Positions 25,879-37,865 are shown, numbered from the stretch's first letter. The stretch: DNA of 64,000 bases from Pelobates cultripes (GCA_933207985.1 OW240912.1:250406206-250470205), one strand, 5' to 3'. The notes: generated by a model from the sequence alone, not told the origin. A program made the numbers and translations.

Positions 25879-26120
25879 GGTTAAGGACTATTACTGTGCT
25901 GTGCGTTAAGCTAGTGTGCAGAGAACAGTTCTTGTATTAGGGGGCATGGTGAGGAAGTCCAGCTGTGGTGAAATATGCCTGGCAGACTCCGGTTTCTTTG
26001 CCTCTGTTCACCCGATCCCCTCTGGGTGCCAGCTACAGTCCCCCAGAACCCTTGTCACCTGGAGTGTTGGAGGCATGAAGATGAGTAGGTGCCAGGCGTC
26101 CAGCAGGTGTTGGCGGAGGT

Positions 26121-26564
26121 TTACATTGTCGGGGGGTCGTGCTGCCCTGCTGGGCAAGGTGCTTCCGTTCTGGTTCGGTGTTGTGGTGAGTTGGGGTGAG
26201 GGTGGATGTTAGGTGTGGGGCAAACTTTTCGTTTCTGCCTGTGTCGCCGGTCCCGACGTCTGCGCCTCTTTAAGGAGCCGCCATCGGTTGTCATTCTGCT
26301 TCCGCCCTGAAGGCATGAAGGTGCAGTAATAGCCTGTTTGACTGGAACCGTGTTCAGCTTCCTCAACAATATCTTGGCCCAGAAGGCAGCGAAAATCTCG
26401 TTGAGCTTTGTAAGTGAGTTAGTCGCTGGGTCCCCACAGGCCCTCATGCCTCCCGGCTGGCGCGTGGCATCCACCATTTTGGGATTGGTGATTCTTGGCT
26501 CAAGCAGGCCTTGGGACGTGGGTCTCTGCCTTAATGCTACCGTTGGTGCCGGGATATCCCTCAC
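26121..26564 (-). pseudogene. L1-like ORF1 N-terminal fragment
   Basis: The 147-codon frame contains an internal start MVDATRQPGG followed by SLTKLNEIFAAFWAKILLRK and then a basic stretch KRRRRRDRRHRQKRK and a proline/histidine-rich segment. Position near the 5' end of the L1-like insertion and the composition fit an N-terminal ORF1 product of frog L1-type elements; no RRM domain is present because the rest is deleted. The identification is by position and style more than by a diagnostic motif. Confidence 0.5.
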
Positions 26565-26783
26565 TGGCGGGGGTGGGGGGGAGGGAGGCTGGTGGATGGT
26601 CTTCTGTCGCTTCGAGATCTGCTTCTAGGGGGCTCCAGGCTGGGTGATCGGACGCCTCACCCGTACCCTCGCCTCTTCCCAGGCTGCAGATCGGGTCGGT
26701 TAGCGCTGCAGTAGGCCTCAGTGATGTAGCCCGCGTTTCCCGTGTCTCAGCCGTTCCTAAAACGTCTTTAATTTAGCTATTTT

Positions 26784-27640
26784 ATCCAAAAGGTTGTGAT
26801 TTCTCTAAAATTTCAGGTTTAGTAAATAAGGGTAACCTTAAAAAAAATGAATTGATAATCTAGGCAAAAAAGCTGATTTGGAAAGGAAAAATCCTCCAAC
26901 TTTAGACACAATTTGGCTATTTTAGCTTGAATTTTGAAATTCAACTTTCAACTGACTTCTATGGATTACTTAGTAAAATATTAACCCTGGTCTTTTTACC
27001 ATTAGCAGACATTAGCCACTAGATGGCAGTAATACATGTTAATGTTTCATGCTATGTTCTTGCAGTGGATACAAAGCAGAACCTTGCTGTATATTAAATA
27101 ATTTGACAGATGTGTGTTTATTGTTTTGCATTCTTTCACTTTGTGATGGCAAATAAAATTAAATATGCTACAATTGCCTCTATTAAAAACAGAAATAATA
27201 TTTCTCTGGCTTGACAAAAAAAAGCAGAAATGCTAATAATATACCTTTTTTCGAACATAATGGGGTTTTTTGACTAAACACTAAAAACTAATATTGGAAA
27301 AAGCTCTAGATCTACTATAATAACAGCTTGGCAATTTTTCCTTAAAACTTTTCCATTCGGTTTTTCGATTTAATATAAATTTTGTGTTTATTCACTTTAT
27401 ACCCTATAATTTGGTAGTCGCATCTATTATTCTTACTTGACTTTATTTGGCCTGCCCAGCACTACCAAAATTTACAGTGTCTGTTTGTTCCATGTTATGT
27501 AGATAGCTGAAAAAATGTAAACCAGGAGTTGGACACTACACTACTAGGCTATATGACTAAAAGGCAAAAATCACGACTGTTGCCATCTACATTCCATTAC
27601 TTATATTATTAAGTAGTTCCTACTTTGTCTGTTTGTTTGT
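26784..27640. other. Intergenic, no gene recognised
   Basis: AT-rich sequence directly after the target duplication of the L1-like insertion. It continues the sequence left of 22417, i.e. it was one piece before the insertion. No features seen. Confidence 0.55.
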
Positions 27641-27644
27641 TTGT

Positions 27645-30600
27645 TTTTTCCAATTTTTATTGTTTTGTATAAGTTGAGAATAAAAATATAATGGGTGGTA
27701 CAAAAGAGAAAAGGGGCAGAGGTAAATGGGGGTACAATAGACAATTTTCCACAAGGTACAATATCATAACATATCATCACTTGCAGGAATATGAATCAAT
27801 GACTTTTATGCTTTCTAAGATTTTCAAGTATTACTTTACATGTCTGTATAGCACTGTACGTACAATTCTGTAGTTAACAAACACACCGTATGTGGCTAAC
27901 AGACACACATCAGGTATCATCGGGTAATATTCAGAGATACACTACAGGGACATGCATCAGAAAAATATACATCCCCCTTTAACCAGGATACCTCGCTTAG
28001 CGTACTTCCTGAGTTCATGGAGCTATGCTTTTGGGAGCTACAAGCTATGTTTCTTTATGTCTTTTCTTTGTCTAGGTCTGATACCAGTGGGCAGGCCTAT
28101 GAGTCAAATGTTTGTCACTCTATGGTATTTACTCATGTCGAGGAGGTAGTTATGACAAAGCAATAGTTGTTTTTGACTTGTGGTGTTAGTGTGCATTTAC
28201 AACACATCCTCCTCTAGCTCATGTGTGTGTGTAAATTTGATTTGGGGTCTATTGAGTGTTGAGATGCGTAGGGAAACAGAGAATCCATAAGGGTAAGAGG
28301 TCACAATAGGCCTAAGGAGGCGGGAATCTTTCCCAACTATGTACATGTGGGTTTTTGTGCTTACATGTTAGGTGCCTCTGAAAAACAGTAAACAGTTTCA
28401 TTGTGGATAGTAAATGTTCTGAGGCACGTTTCAGTTGGTGGTCTGGGTGGGTTAGTCTTCGTCCCATAGGAACGAGCAAGCCTCCCATAGAGGCAAGCCT
28501 TTCACCCCTGTGGAGAGCAGCTTACCAAAAGTGAAAGAAGCTTTAAATGATATGGACTGGTCGTCATCTCCAATGAATCTGTATGTGTGGTCTCGTCAGC
28601 CGCCAGAAGGATAAGTCTCATGGGGTTGTTTTTTGTTTTTTTTCCTTCCCTCCCTTCTCCTCTCCCTTTCTATGCAGTCCCAGCTTCTAGTGACAAGGTC
28701 AGCTCTGATTTGTGTGCATGCCATTACCTTATAGTCCCAATTTGTTCCTATTTGTTTTATAAGTGCCTCTCTATTCGGAATCTCTACTGATTTCCAATTC
28801 CTCGCTATCATGGTATTTGCTGCGATTATCATTGGAAATAGAAGCTACCAATCCAAGGGCCCATAGTATCTGAGCCCAATAAATAACAGACACAGACCAG
28901 GTGATAGGGTACACTCCCCAGACATGGTCCCATCAAGGACCTCCTGCACCATTTTCCAGTAGCATCTAAGTTTATGGCAATTCCACCATACATAAAGCAA
29001 TGTGCCCACCTGTCTCCCACATCTCCAGCAGACATTTGAGGTACCTGGATACATGAGCCAGCCTCTCTGGCACATAGTACCACCTGTATTGAAGTTTTCT
29101 TATTAATTCTATGTGTGGCATTCACGCTGTTTTACCTTTGTGGGTCAGAAATGCTTCTTGCCATTGTGTATCGGTGAGCTCCGTATCAAGATCTTTGTGC
29201 CACTCTTTCATAAATATATGCGGTGGTGATATGTTAGATGCTATGAGATTGTTGTATATCAGGGATAGTGCTTTCTTCTGGGCATTGGGATGGATGCACA
29301 AGTTCTCTGTCTTTGATATATTTGGCTGTGTTATTGTAACTGGATGTGTTTGAAGGTAGGAAAAGAGGACCCTGTTAGGTAATTTGAACTGGGTTTAGAG
29401 GTCAGGGAATGTCTTTAAAGAAGTGTTGTCGTATAAGTGATGCAGATGGGTGCATCCATGCCGATGACATGTACCATAGTCGAACGAGGGATTGGTAATG
29501 TGTAGGCTTTGTATGGGAGTGGCCATTGAATATGTCTCTCGTCCAGTCAGGTGTTTATAATATTTGTCCCACATTTTCAGAGTCAATTTTGTGCTGTCAA
29601 GGAGCTCCAGGTTTTTCGGTCTCGCTTGTTTTGGAACCCAAAACAAGAGGTGTATCCCATGTCTAGGGGATCAGCAGGATTCCATCTCCACCCACAGAGG
29701 GATTTCCCTTGTTTTATGAGATGATATTACAGAAGCTAATATTGCAGCATTGTGGTAGGTTTTTAAATTGGGTAGGCCCACCCGTGTTAATTTGTTCACT
29801 ACTTTTTGTATTGCCGTGGTATACTGTATCGCTAGTGGGATTTGTAATGTGCGTATTAGATGCTGATACTTAGGTAATAAAAACATTTTAAAAGCAGCAC
29901 TTCTACCATGCCATGACAGAAATCCCTCCTCCCAGGATTTCAAAGTTAGAGTTATTTCTTTCAATAGTTTACCATAGTTCTGATCTAAGAGGTCTCGTGG
30001 TAGTCTGGTTATACGGATCCCAAAAAAGGTGACATGATCCTCCATCCAATCAAAGGTAAAGTTCCGCTGGAGGGATTCACTGTGCGATCTAGGTTTAGGC
30101 CTTCTGCTTGAGTTTTGGTAACGTTTTGGTAACGTTAAGTTTATAATAAGAGTGGGAGCTATATTCATCAATCTCTCTTAGGAGGTTTGGCAGTGAGATT
30201 CGTGGTTGTGTCAACGTCAACATTATATCATCCGCGAACAAATTAGTTTTGTATTCCCTAGATCCTATAGTTACTTCATGAATGGATCTGTCCGGATTAC
30301 CGTGAGAGGTTCTAATGCCATAATGTATAGGAGAGGGGATAATGGGCACACCTGTCTGGTCCCGTTGGTGATACTGAAGCGTTCTGATAGAAATTGCATT
30401 GAGTACATTCTCTGCAAAGGCAGAGTATAGGGCTCTGACTGTAGATAAAAATATGTCTGGCAACCCCCAAAAAATATGTCTAGCCCATCAAATGCTTTTT
30501 CCATGTCTAAAGATAACAGGCTTGCCTTTTGTCTGCTGTTTTTGAGATTTTGCATTATATTGAGAAATTTTCTTGTGTTCTCGGCCCCCTGTCTTCCTTT

Positions 30601-30860
30601 TCAGAATCCCACCTGATCATTATGAATGATGGTCGGTAGGATAGGTTGCAGTCTGAGTGCAAAGAGTTTTGCGAAGGTCTTCACATCTGAGTTTAAGAGG
30701 GATATTGGTCTAACATTTTGAGGACAGGTTGGAGGTTTACCAGGTTTTGGGAGAGTCACTATGTGTGCTAATAAGATATCTGATGGGAGTGACAAGTTTG
30801 TGGTGGCCTTATTAAAAAAGTAGCTAGTTACTGCGCCAGTATAGGTCTGTCTTGTGTTTC
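27645..30860 (-). pseudogene. L1/Tx1-like ORF2 pseudogene with 3' UTR
   Basis: Reading leftwards: [20 protein letters not shown] and NDQVGF (30601-30795) are the start of the reverse transcriptase; LLSLDMEKAFDGLD carries motif A and RQVCPLSPLLY motif B (30271-30555); after a frameshift NLFADDIMLTL carries motif C; RITRLPRDLLDQNYGKLLKE and LSWHGRSAAFKMFLLPKYQH (29671-30171) are the thumb; a CWRCGRQVGTLLYVWWNCHK block (about 29000) is the C-terminal zinc-knuckle region. Several frameshifts and a TGA just after VGF show it is dead. Endonuclease and front part are missing, as usual for 5' truncation. The 3' end is an (AAAC)n-type tail at about 27630-27650. The 3' UTR covers about 27.65-28.83 kb. 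Confidence 0.88.
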
Positions 30861-31832
30861 AAAGAAAACTAAACCAGAAATTAAGAAAAGAAGAACAGAT
30901 TCTGAGAGAGGAAGAGAAGAGGCAACAATAGGAGAAAGGTACAGACAGTGTGGCTTTAAGATACGTGATGGTCTAGCGTTACATATATTCAGTTAACTCC
31001 TTTATGAATGACAGCCTCCACATATTGTATTTATTTCTTGGCTGCTATTAATTACTTCATTCAACAAAATGTCCAACTGGCGCAAGTCTGCAATGCAGCT
31101 TCATTATGCTATATATAGCACAAATGGACTAATAATTACAAAGTTCATGGTTATACTTCAATAGCATTTCACTGCCAGTAATCGAAGAACAGGCTTACGG
31201 AGATGTGACAAATCATAGTGTTTCACTTGTTAATTTGAATTGGTGGTAAATTGAAAACTGACTTGCAACATTTAAGCCAGAATTGCAGACTTGGATTGGA
31301 CACATGTCAGGAGCAAGGGAACTTCCAGTCCCAGCAGTAGATTATTAATTACATCAGCACATGGGAATCTGTGCTTTTTTACCTTAGTTACCATTTAAGC
31401 TTGATGTGACACTCTGACTTCTCTGTAAATGATATCATTGAATAACACATGGAAATTCCCTTATAAGGATATTTTTTTTTTTATATGTGATGCTCCATTT
31501 CTTTTAAAATGTATATTAAAAAATTAGCAAGTACCTCATAATCCAGTTCAGGGCACCCAATGCAAATTAGGAAGGAAACAGAAACATTGTTTCAATTTCT
31601 ATTCTTCTACTAAACTTGCTCATTGGCAGAAAATGGCAAGATTTGCTATTAACCATGATTGACATGAAGCCAAGGTGGAAGTGCCCAATTCCAGAATAGC
31701 AGTGTGGATTTCTACATTTATATGTATTTTAGACCCTACAAAATCATTTTTATTATACATAAGGTATAAGGGTCCAGGCCGCCCATGACCACACTGGAGA
31801 AATGGCTGAGATAGACATAGCATTACTGTTCC
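30861..31832. other. Intergenic, no gene recognised
   Basis: AT-rich sequence beyond the truncated 5' end of the L1 copy. No coding or repeat signals that I can name. Confidence 0.5.
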
Positions 31833-32910
31833 TTAAAGGAAAACTATAGTGCCAGGAAAACAAACTAATTTTCCTGGCACTGTAGCTTCGCCTTCTGTCA
31901 AGTTAAAGGGACACTATAGTCACCTGAACAACTTTAGCTTAATGAAGCAGTTTTGGTGTATAGAACATGCCCCTGCAGCCTCACTGCTCAATCCTCTGCC
32001 ATTTAGGAGTTAAATCCCTTTGTTTATGAACCCTAGTCACACCTCCCTGCATGTGACTTGCACAGCCTTCCATAAACACTTCCTGTAAAGAGAGCCCTAT
32101 TTAGGCTTTCTTTATTGCAAGTTCTGTTTAATTAAGATTTTCTTATCCCCTGCTATGTTAATAGCTTGCTAGACCCTGAAAGAGCCTCCTGTATGTGATT
32201 AATATTTCAATTTAGAGATTGAGATACAATTATTTAAGGTAAATTACATCTGTTTGAAAGTGAAACCAGTTTTTTTTTTATGCAGGCTCTGTCAATCATA
32301 GCCAGGGGAGGTGTGGCTAGGGCTGCATAAACAGAAACAAAGTGATTTAACTCCTAAATGACAGTGAATTGAGCAGTGAAATTGCAGGGGAATGATCTAT
32401 ACACTAAAACTGCTTTATTTAGCGAAAGTAATTTAGGTGACTATAGTGTTCCTTTAATAACCCCTTCAGTCACTTACTTGGGTCCAGCGCCGATGTCCCT
32501 CGGTGCTGGCTCAGCTCCACCCTTGCTCCTCCCCTGCTGCCGGCTTGCTGTCAGGGGAGACCTAATGCGCATGTGTGGCAATGGCCTTGCGCGCGCATTA
32601 GACCTCCTCATAGGAAAGCATTATTCAATGCTTTCCTATGGGGATTCCGGCGACGCTCGACATCCTCATGCAGAGCATGGGGACGTCGAACGTAATTTAA
32701 AACACTTTTGGTGCTGTAAGAATCCGGAAGCACCATCTAGCGGCCTTCTGAGAGACAGAAACTAGAGGTGGGATTAGCCCTGTAATCAAAACACTGCAGT
32801 TTCTCCAAAACCTTTGGTGTTTTGACTAACAGGGCTTAAGGGAGAGGGGCAAGGCACCCAGACCACTCAAATGCGCAGAAGTGGTCTGGGTGCCTACAGT
32901 GTCCCTTTAA
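31833..32910. mobile_element. T2-like MITE (outer element of a nest)
   Basis: TTAA at 31833-31836 and 32907-32910 flank AGGAAAACTATAGTGCCAGG on the left and GTGCCTACAGTGTCCCT on the right. The interior right part (GGTCCAGCGCCGATGTCCCT, TAGGAAAGCATT) is shared with the element at 45763-46399. It is split by a second T2-like MITE, so its own length is about 0.52 kb. Confidence 0.8.
31903..32457. mobile_element. T2/Kolobok-like foldback MITE (inner element)
   Basis: TTAA at 31903-31906 and 32454-32457; left end AGGGACACTATAGTCACC, right end GGTGACTATAGTGTTCCT. The same palindromic family as 12159-12705: the left half is mirrored in the right half across the centre near 32180. Inserted into a TTAA of the outer element, where related copies read GGGGTTAA, so it landed later. 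Confidence 0.85.
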
Positions 32911-33131
32911 CTATAACAATTTACACCAGCAATGGAGGGCTATGATAGGCTGAAAATTGTCAGCTAGCACTCCAAGCCAATCACTGCACCCACTGCTGCT
33001 CAAACTAATGCTTTCTCAGTAGCATTATCAGTACAAATAGGCTGCTGAGAACGCTTGTTTTTTATTAAAACATTAAAGATGGTTCACATGAAATGGAAGG
33101 ACAGTTACAGTGCATAAAGTGTCCCTTTAAC
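32911..33131. repeat. Probable T2-like MITE fragment
   Basis: Moderately conserved block (GCAATGGAGGGCTATGATAGG, AGCCAATCACTGC) ending AGTGTCCCTTTAA at about 33131. It abuts the right TTAA of the nested pair. The left end is not clear. Confidence 0.5.
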
Positions 33132-33775
33132 TTAGCCTAACACCAGATCTTATTCTAACCATAAAATGTAATACATACCTTAACTCTAAATGCCATTCTG
33201 TCCCTTAATCTCCAACTTTAATGTCCATTCCTAGATCTGACCCTATTGTTACCTCCAATTTCCTAACTCAGTCTAGACTGTAGTGCTGCACTAAACCTCG
33301 AGGTAACCCTTGCACACCACTGACCTTGAAAAGGGAATGTAAATGAATAAGTGCAGGCGCAGCAAACCTAGACCACTAAGGAAACTGCAGACTGTGACAG
33401 CTACTACTCTCAGCCAGCCTACACAGTTACAGGTCTAGGTGCACAAACATGACCGGGGCACAGACAGCAGACCTAGCAGCAGGTATGCTGTACACACAGT
33501 ATAAAGAGGACAACAATAAGGTGTACAGAATTGGTACATTTCAGGAGCTGTGGATTGTAGTCTGGCTGTATATGAACGGTGTTGCAGTTCATACCTTTAA
33601 AGCTTATGCTTTGTTGTGGTTTTTTTTCTGACAACATAATCCATTTGTTCCACAATGCACTAGCTAGTTCATTAGTACCTAAAATGAAATATTGAACTTG
33701 AATATATTAGCCAATCAAGAAGGCTTTCACAAGATTTACTGAAACAGTAGGAACAGCTCCTTTTCACACTCATAA
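33132..33775. other. Intergenic, upstream of ARHGAP6
   Basis: No gene and no nameable repeat. The two 60-codon frames at about 33.45-33.65 kb are mutual shadows. Confidence 0.5.
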
Positions 33776-33960
33776 AGCAAAACGATGTCTTAATCCACTG
33801 TATTCTTTAACTATTTATATAACAGGGACAGTCACAAAGGAAAACGAATGTTATGATTCACGGTGTTATTTAACTCTTTATATAAGAGACACAGTCACAG
33901 AGCAACAGCAATGTCAAGATCCACTGCTACCTTTCAGTCTTTATGTGACAGGGATTCGTG
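33776..33960. repeat. Three imperfect tandem units of about 61 bases upstream of ARHGAP6
   Basis: Units at about 33776-33835, 33836-33898 and 33899-33960 share the order: an A-rich start, TCCACTG or a variant, then TTTAACTATTTATATAACAG or a variant, then GACAGTCAC or a variant. They lie about 530-710 bases before the ARHGAP6 start codon. They are degenerate, so not a recent expansion. Confidence 0.65.
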
Positions 33961-34485
33961 CAACATGTGTAAGCCATTCCCCATGCTTTCAAGGAGTTAA
34001 CAACTCCATGGGAATAAATGTGGAAATTGGAAAATCGGTGACAGGTAAATCACAGGAGGTCAGAACATACTAAGCACACTGCTGGGGGAGGAGTGGCTCA
34101 GCTAGGAGAGGGCTTTCAACTCCTTTCTATCTCCCCTGTTCTATATGGGCTGTCCTGAAGGACTGTTGCAACAAAAGCTTAAAAAAAATAAAGGAATGTA
34201 ACTTAGGATATACTAACTGGATACAAGCAAACACTGAATCGCGCTTTATCTAAAGTGGTTGCTGTAAGGAAGTGGTTTTCAGGGACCTGTATTAAAAATG
34301 CTGTGCTTTAAAGATATGATGGAATAAGATCCTGACTTGGGAGTTAGCTGCTATTGCTATAATTTAAGACTTCCATCTGGAAGACTCTCAGAGGCAACAG
34401 ATCCACAGAGAGAGTGAGAAGTCCAATCAGCAAAGTCTGGAGTAAGGAGTAAAAAGCTGACAGCGAGGAGAGAATAACAAGAAGA
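33961..34485 (+). promoter_or_regulatory. ARHGAP6: ARHGAP6 promoter and 5' leader
   Basis: Directly upstream of the ARHGAP6 start. The sequence loses repeats and becomes purine-rich before the ATG. TTCTATATGGGC at about 34140 is one base from a CArG box, the serum response factor site; this is weak evidence. No clear TATA box or CpG island upstream is seen, although the coding exon itself is GC-rich. The transcription start cannot be placed. Confidence 0.5.
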
Positions 34486-35022
34486 ATGTCTGGACAGAAT
34501 TTATTAAACAGTGTATTCTCCTGCTCATCACCAACAGCCCCCAAAGTGCTTTCTAAACACAAGCTCAGGCAGACTCGCAGCCTGGACCCAGCCATCATTC
34601 GCAACTATGGCAGCGATCTAGCAGAACATCCACTGGGGGAATATGAAGAGCACATCGCCGGCTGCAGCAGCCAGGGGAACAGGTGGCTAGAGGCTGATAG
34701 CTCGGGGGGCTCTATCCTGCCTCCAGGAGAATCCCCAGCCATGTCTAAATCCCTGCGGCTCAAGCCGAGACCCGTGCCTCTAGGCTCCTTCTCTACCCCA
34801 TCAACGCCCCTAGAAAAATCCCCCTCCACCAGCTTCATCTTTGACTACGAGGTTAGGGGGATCAAGAGGAATACTGCCTGGGACCTGCCCTTCCTGGCTC
34901 GCAGCCCTCTGGCTCTCACCCCCAGCGGCAGCACCAACAGCATCTTCTCCCCCAGGAAGTGGCTGCAGCAGAAGAAGGTCCAGCCCCAAAGCAGCCAGTC
35001 CTATATTGTGTGGAAGTCAGAG
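34486..35022 (+). CDS. ARHGAP6: ARHGAP6 first coding exon (Rho GTPase-activating protein 6, N-terminus)
   Basis: The exon encodes 179 residues beginning MSGQNLLNSVFSCSSPTAPK, then KLRQTRSLDPAIIRNYGSD, LGSFSTPSTPLEKSPSTSF, FDYEV, NTAWDLP and PRKWLQQKKVQPQS, ending YIVWKSE at a phase 0 donor GTAGGA (35023). These blocks follow the N-terminus of vertebrate ARHGAP6 in order. ARHGAP6 stimulates GTP hydrolysis by RhoA through a RhoGAP domain encoded by later exons and also affects actin organisation; this exon is a low-complexity serine/proline-rich region without a catalytic domain. The ATG has A at -3. Between the conserved blocks the frog exon is shorter than the human one as I recall it. The frame runs three codons into the intron before a stop, confirming that splicing is needed. 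Confidence 0.95.
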
Positions 35023-36402
35023 GTAGGATGCTGAGTTCACTGGTGTCTTAATAATCTTGTGATTGGATAATATATCAATGCATACATGTATATTGCCTGC
35101 AAACTCATATAGAGCTATTAGAAGATGTATGGAGATATTTTTATTATTTTATTTTTTCTTGCATAACCCAGCATTACATGAATCACTAATAGTGGAATCC
35201 TGAATTTTCGCAGCCATGTGATACTATCAATAAAATGTTTCTTTTTGTCCACATGTACTGTGGAATAGGTGTTTTGACGTGTAGCATGCATGTTCATGTC
35301 AAAACACCTGCCATAGGGACCTTTCATCTGATTATGAAGTAGACTGATCTAATGATTAGTTGATTGAGAAGATCATACAATTAGTTATGTCTCCTGTTTG
35401 TGTGTTGTGTAATATAGCATAGCTCATCTCTGCAGGAGAAATTGAGGTTGAGAGGAATAAGTGAACATGTCTGTCATGTTACATTTGTTTTTATGCAAAA
35501 AATAAGAATTGTGTGGCTCGGGGCCAAACTTTAGATTTGTGGCTTTTCCATGCAGCTCATAACACAAGTTGGATAAATCTTTTATTGTCTATGTAGGTAT
35601 ATTACATTGTCTAAGAGTGTTATCGATCCCTGTATGATCAATTCTGCTATCTATTGAACTTTGCTTGCTTTGTTAACATAGTGTTGGTTAAGAATCAATG
35701 TCAATTTTCCTACTTTTGACATGTGAATAAGTTGAATTGTATATGAAAAAGTATGATAAACATTTATTGTCAAATTGTTATTCTTTGTTGTATAATGTGG
35801 TTTTTCTGCCATTATCTTCATGTTGAAGCATATTTTATATAATCAAATATATAATTCATGTCCATATTTTAATTGTACATGTTGCTTTTTAGGGAGTTCT
35901 GATATTTGACATTGAATGGCTTACATATGCCAGCAAATTTTTTTGGTCATACTATAGCAAAGAGAGGCATATATAAGTGTACATGTGTTTACATAGGAAA
36001 AGTAACATACTTAACTCATTATTAGTGTCTTCGTTCATGGATAAACTGACTACTGCCAGACATAGGTGCCAGTGCACCAAAATAGTAAATTGTTTTTATT
36101 TTCAGGAATTTGTATAAAAAATAGACACAAATGTATAATTTTTTAGTTTACTTTATTGTACAGTTTCCAGCTATCCAGCATATATATCAGTGTCTACACT
36201 TTTTGTAATACGAAGTCACAATAGTACAATTTGTTTAAGCTACAGGTGCACAAGCAAAATATGACCAAACAGATCATTTTATGTTAGAAACTGCCCTTTT
36301 ATTAATTAATTTCTAGTGGTTTTAAATGTACTTTCTATTATCCAACGTGGGTAGTTGTCAAAAATGCAAGGTTCTCATGCCCAGTGTAAAACATATAATA
36401 TC

Positions 36403-37640
36403 TGTGGCGGACCGCCTGGCTCCCCGACCAGGTGCCTCCCCCAGTCGATGCTCCTAGTGCACCCCGAGTACTTCCAGCATTCCACCAGACACCATCAGCC
36501 CTGTTGTCCCTACTTCCAGCGTTACAGCTTGGTTGGGGTCTCGCTGTCCTCCAACCACCCTGGACCTAAGACCACGATCCAGCTTCCAGTAGGTAGACCT
36601 CTCCTAGTCCAGAGAGCAAAGCAGGCTGCACTTACAAGAGCAAGTGATTATAGCCCAGGGGAGTATCGTGATATGGCAATCCCCAGGGTAGATACAGCCG
36701 TTTTCCCCACACCCCATGAGATAAGACTCTATGTTAAGGGTAAGCAGGAACTCATTTATTGGTATCCACAACTGGCCTTATATGCAAGTCCCCATGCAAG
36801 GGGCACTCCCCCCTGGACCTGAGCGTAAACCACTGCAGAAACAAACACACGATTACAATGGCTCTCAGATTCAGGATACTACCATACATTAGACAATCCC
36901 TGCCCTGTGCCTGGGAGATAATTGGGTCATGGACTGTACTAACTCAATTATCTCCAGGCAGAAAAATACACATTTTTATAAAACCCCCAAAATACCTTAA
37001 AACACACAAAGCCCCCACAAAAGTGACATCCCCTGACAGCCCTGATCTGGGTGACCAACATATCCAAAAATCACCCAGATCAGTTTAGGGGTTCAGGAAT
37101 TTTCTGGAAGTCTTATTTTTGACCAACCACACGCATGGTCCCATGCTCAAAACAGTTCCAGAGAATCACGGCTTGCAGTTGGCCTAGTTCGGTAGTTTGG
37201 AAAACAAACAAACTACCAAACATAGTCAATGTTCTTACCCTGGAGCTTGTTCCCCTCATCCAGACGAATGATTTGACCGAACAGTGCCCTTCTAAATTGT
37301 ATAGAACCGAACGAAGGTGATGATGGAAGTCCAGAGGTGTTCGGGAGTTTTTGTGTCCGATTTTAGTTCCATGAGATTCATGCCCAAACACCACTGCCTG
37401 TGTTCATGCGAACAAGATGGCCGCCCCCCTCGTGGTTGTCCATAGGAATTGCGGCCACCCAGACGAACAATTAGAACACTGCAGTTAGAACCGTTCCAAG
37501 GTGTTAATAGGTGTTAACAAGCTCCCGGGTGGTTCCTGGTTCATGCGTCTGTTCGGTTCCCGAACAGGATAGCAAAAAGGCACGTAGTCCTGAGACAGGA
37601 GGCTGGCAAACAGGCCCCTTCAAGAACCAATGGCAAGGTT
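36403..37640 (-). mobile_element. LTR-like element, copy C
   Basis: The left border reads TGTGGCGGACCGCCTGGC on the plus strand and aligns with the inverse of the right end of copy A (TGTAACGGAACCGCTAGC). Further matches include CAGCTTGGTTGGGGTCTCGC and CCAGCTTCCAGTAGGT. The right border is uncertain; homology fades at about 37640. The 155- and 109-codon frames inside are not recognisable proteins. It carries a perfect version of the family hairpin. Confidence 0.55.
37042..37083 (-). other. Conserved hairpin of the LTR-like family, copy C
   Basis: Arms CTGATCTGGGTGA (37042-37054) and TCACCCAGATCAG (37071-37083) pair perfectly over 13 bases with a 16-base loop. Four stem pairs differ from copy A and all four remain paired. 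Confidence 0.75.
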
Positions 37641-37865
37641 ACTTGCTCCACAACATCCTATTCCTAATTACCCCTCACTATAAGTAATTACTTCAACCTT
37701 TAGCCCCCGTTTAACCCTATCCATACTTATAGCTTCCCACAACTCCCTCTAACATAACCTTCTCACAACTTCTTTCTATCCTAAATTTTTCCCCAAATTA
37801 TAAACAAGGCTTTTGTTATAGGTGTGGTGACACAATGCACTGCATGCTTAAGAATATTGCAACAC

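Larger units (their letters stand above)
22433..26767 (-). mobile_element. L1-like non-LTR insertion, with a Penelope-like element nested inside
   Basis: A 16-base direct repeat, TTAATTTAGCTATTTT, lies at 22417-22432 and 26768-26783 and marks one insertion. On the minus strand the element ends with AATAAAGAATTTTTTTT, an L1-type A-rich tail, and starts near 26767. Excluding the nested insert (22855-25878) the element is only about 1.3 kb: a 5' part of about 0.9 kb with an ORF1-like N-terminus and a 3' part of about 0.4 kb, with ORF2 missing. It is thus an internally deleted, perhaps non-autonomous, L1 derivative rather than a 5'-truncated copy. Confidence 0.8.

Noticed and set aside
25916..26628. 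Plus-strand frames of 96-98 codons
   Set aside because: Antisense to the L1-like ORF1 fragment; no similarity of their own.
34344..34838. Minus-strand frames of 86 and 77 codons opposite ARHGAP6
   Set aside because: Shadow frames of the GC-rich ARHGAP6 exon and leader.
36355..37088. 155- and 109-codon plus frames
   Set aside because: Lie antisense within LTR-like copy C and are not preserved in copies A and B.
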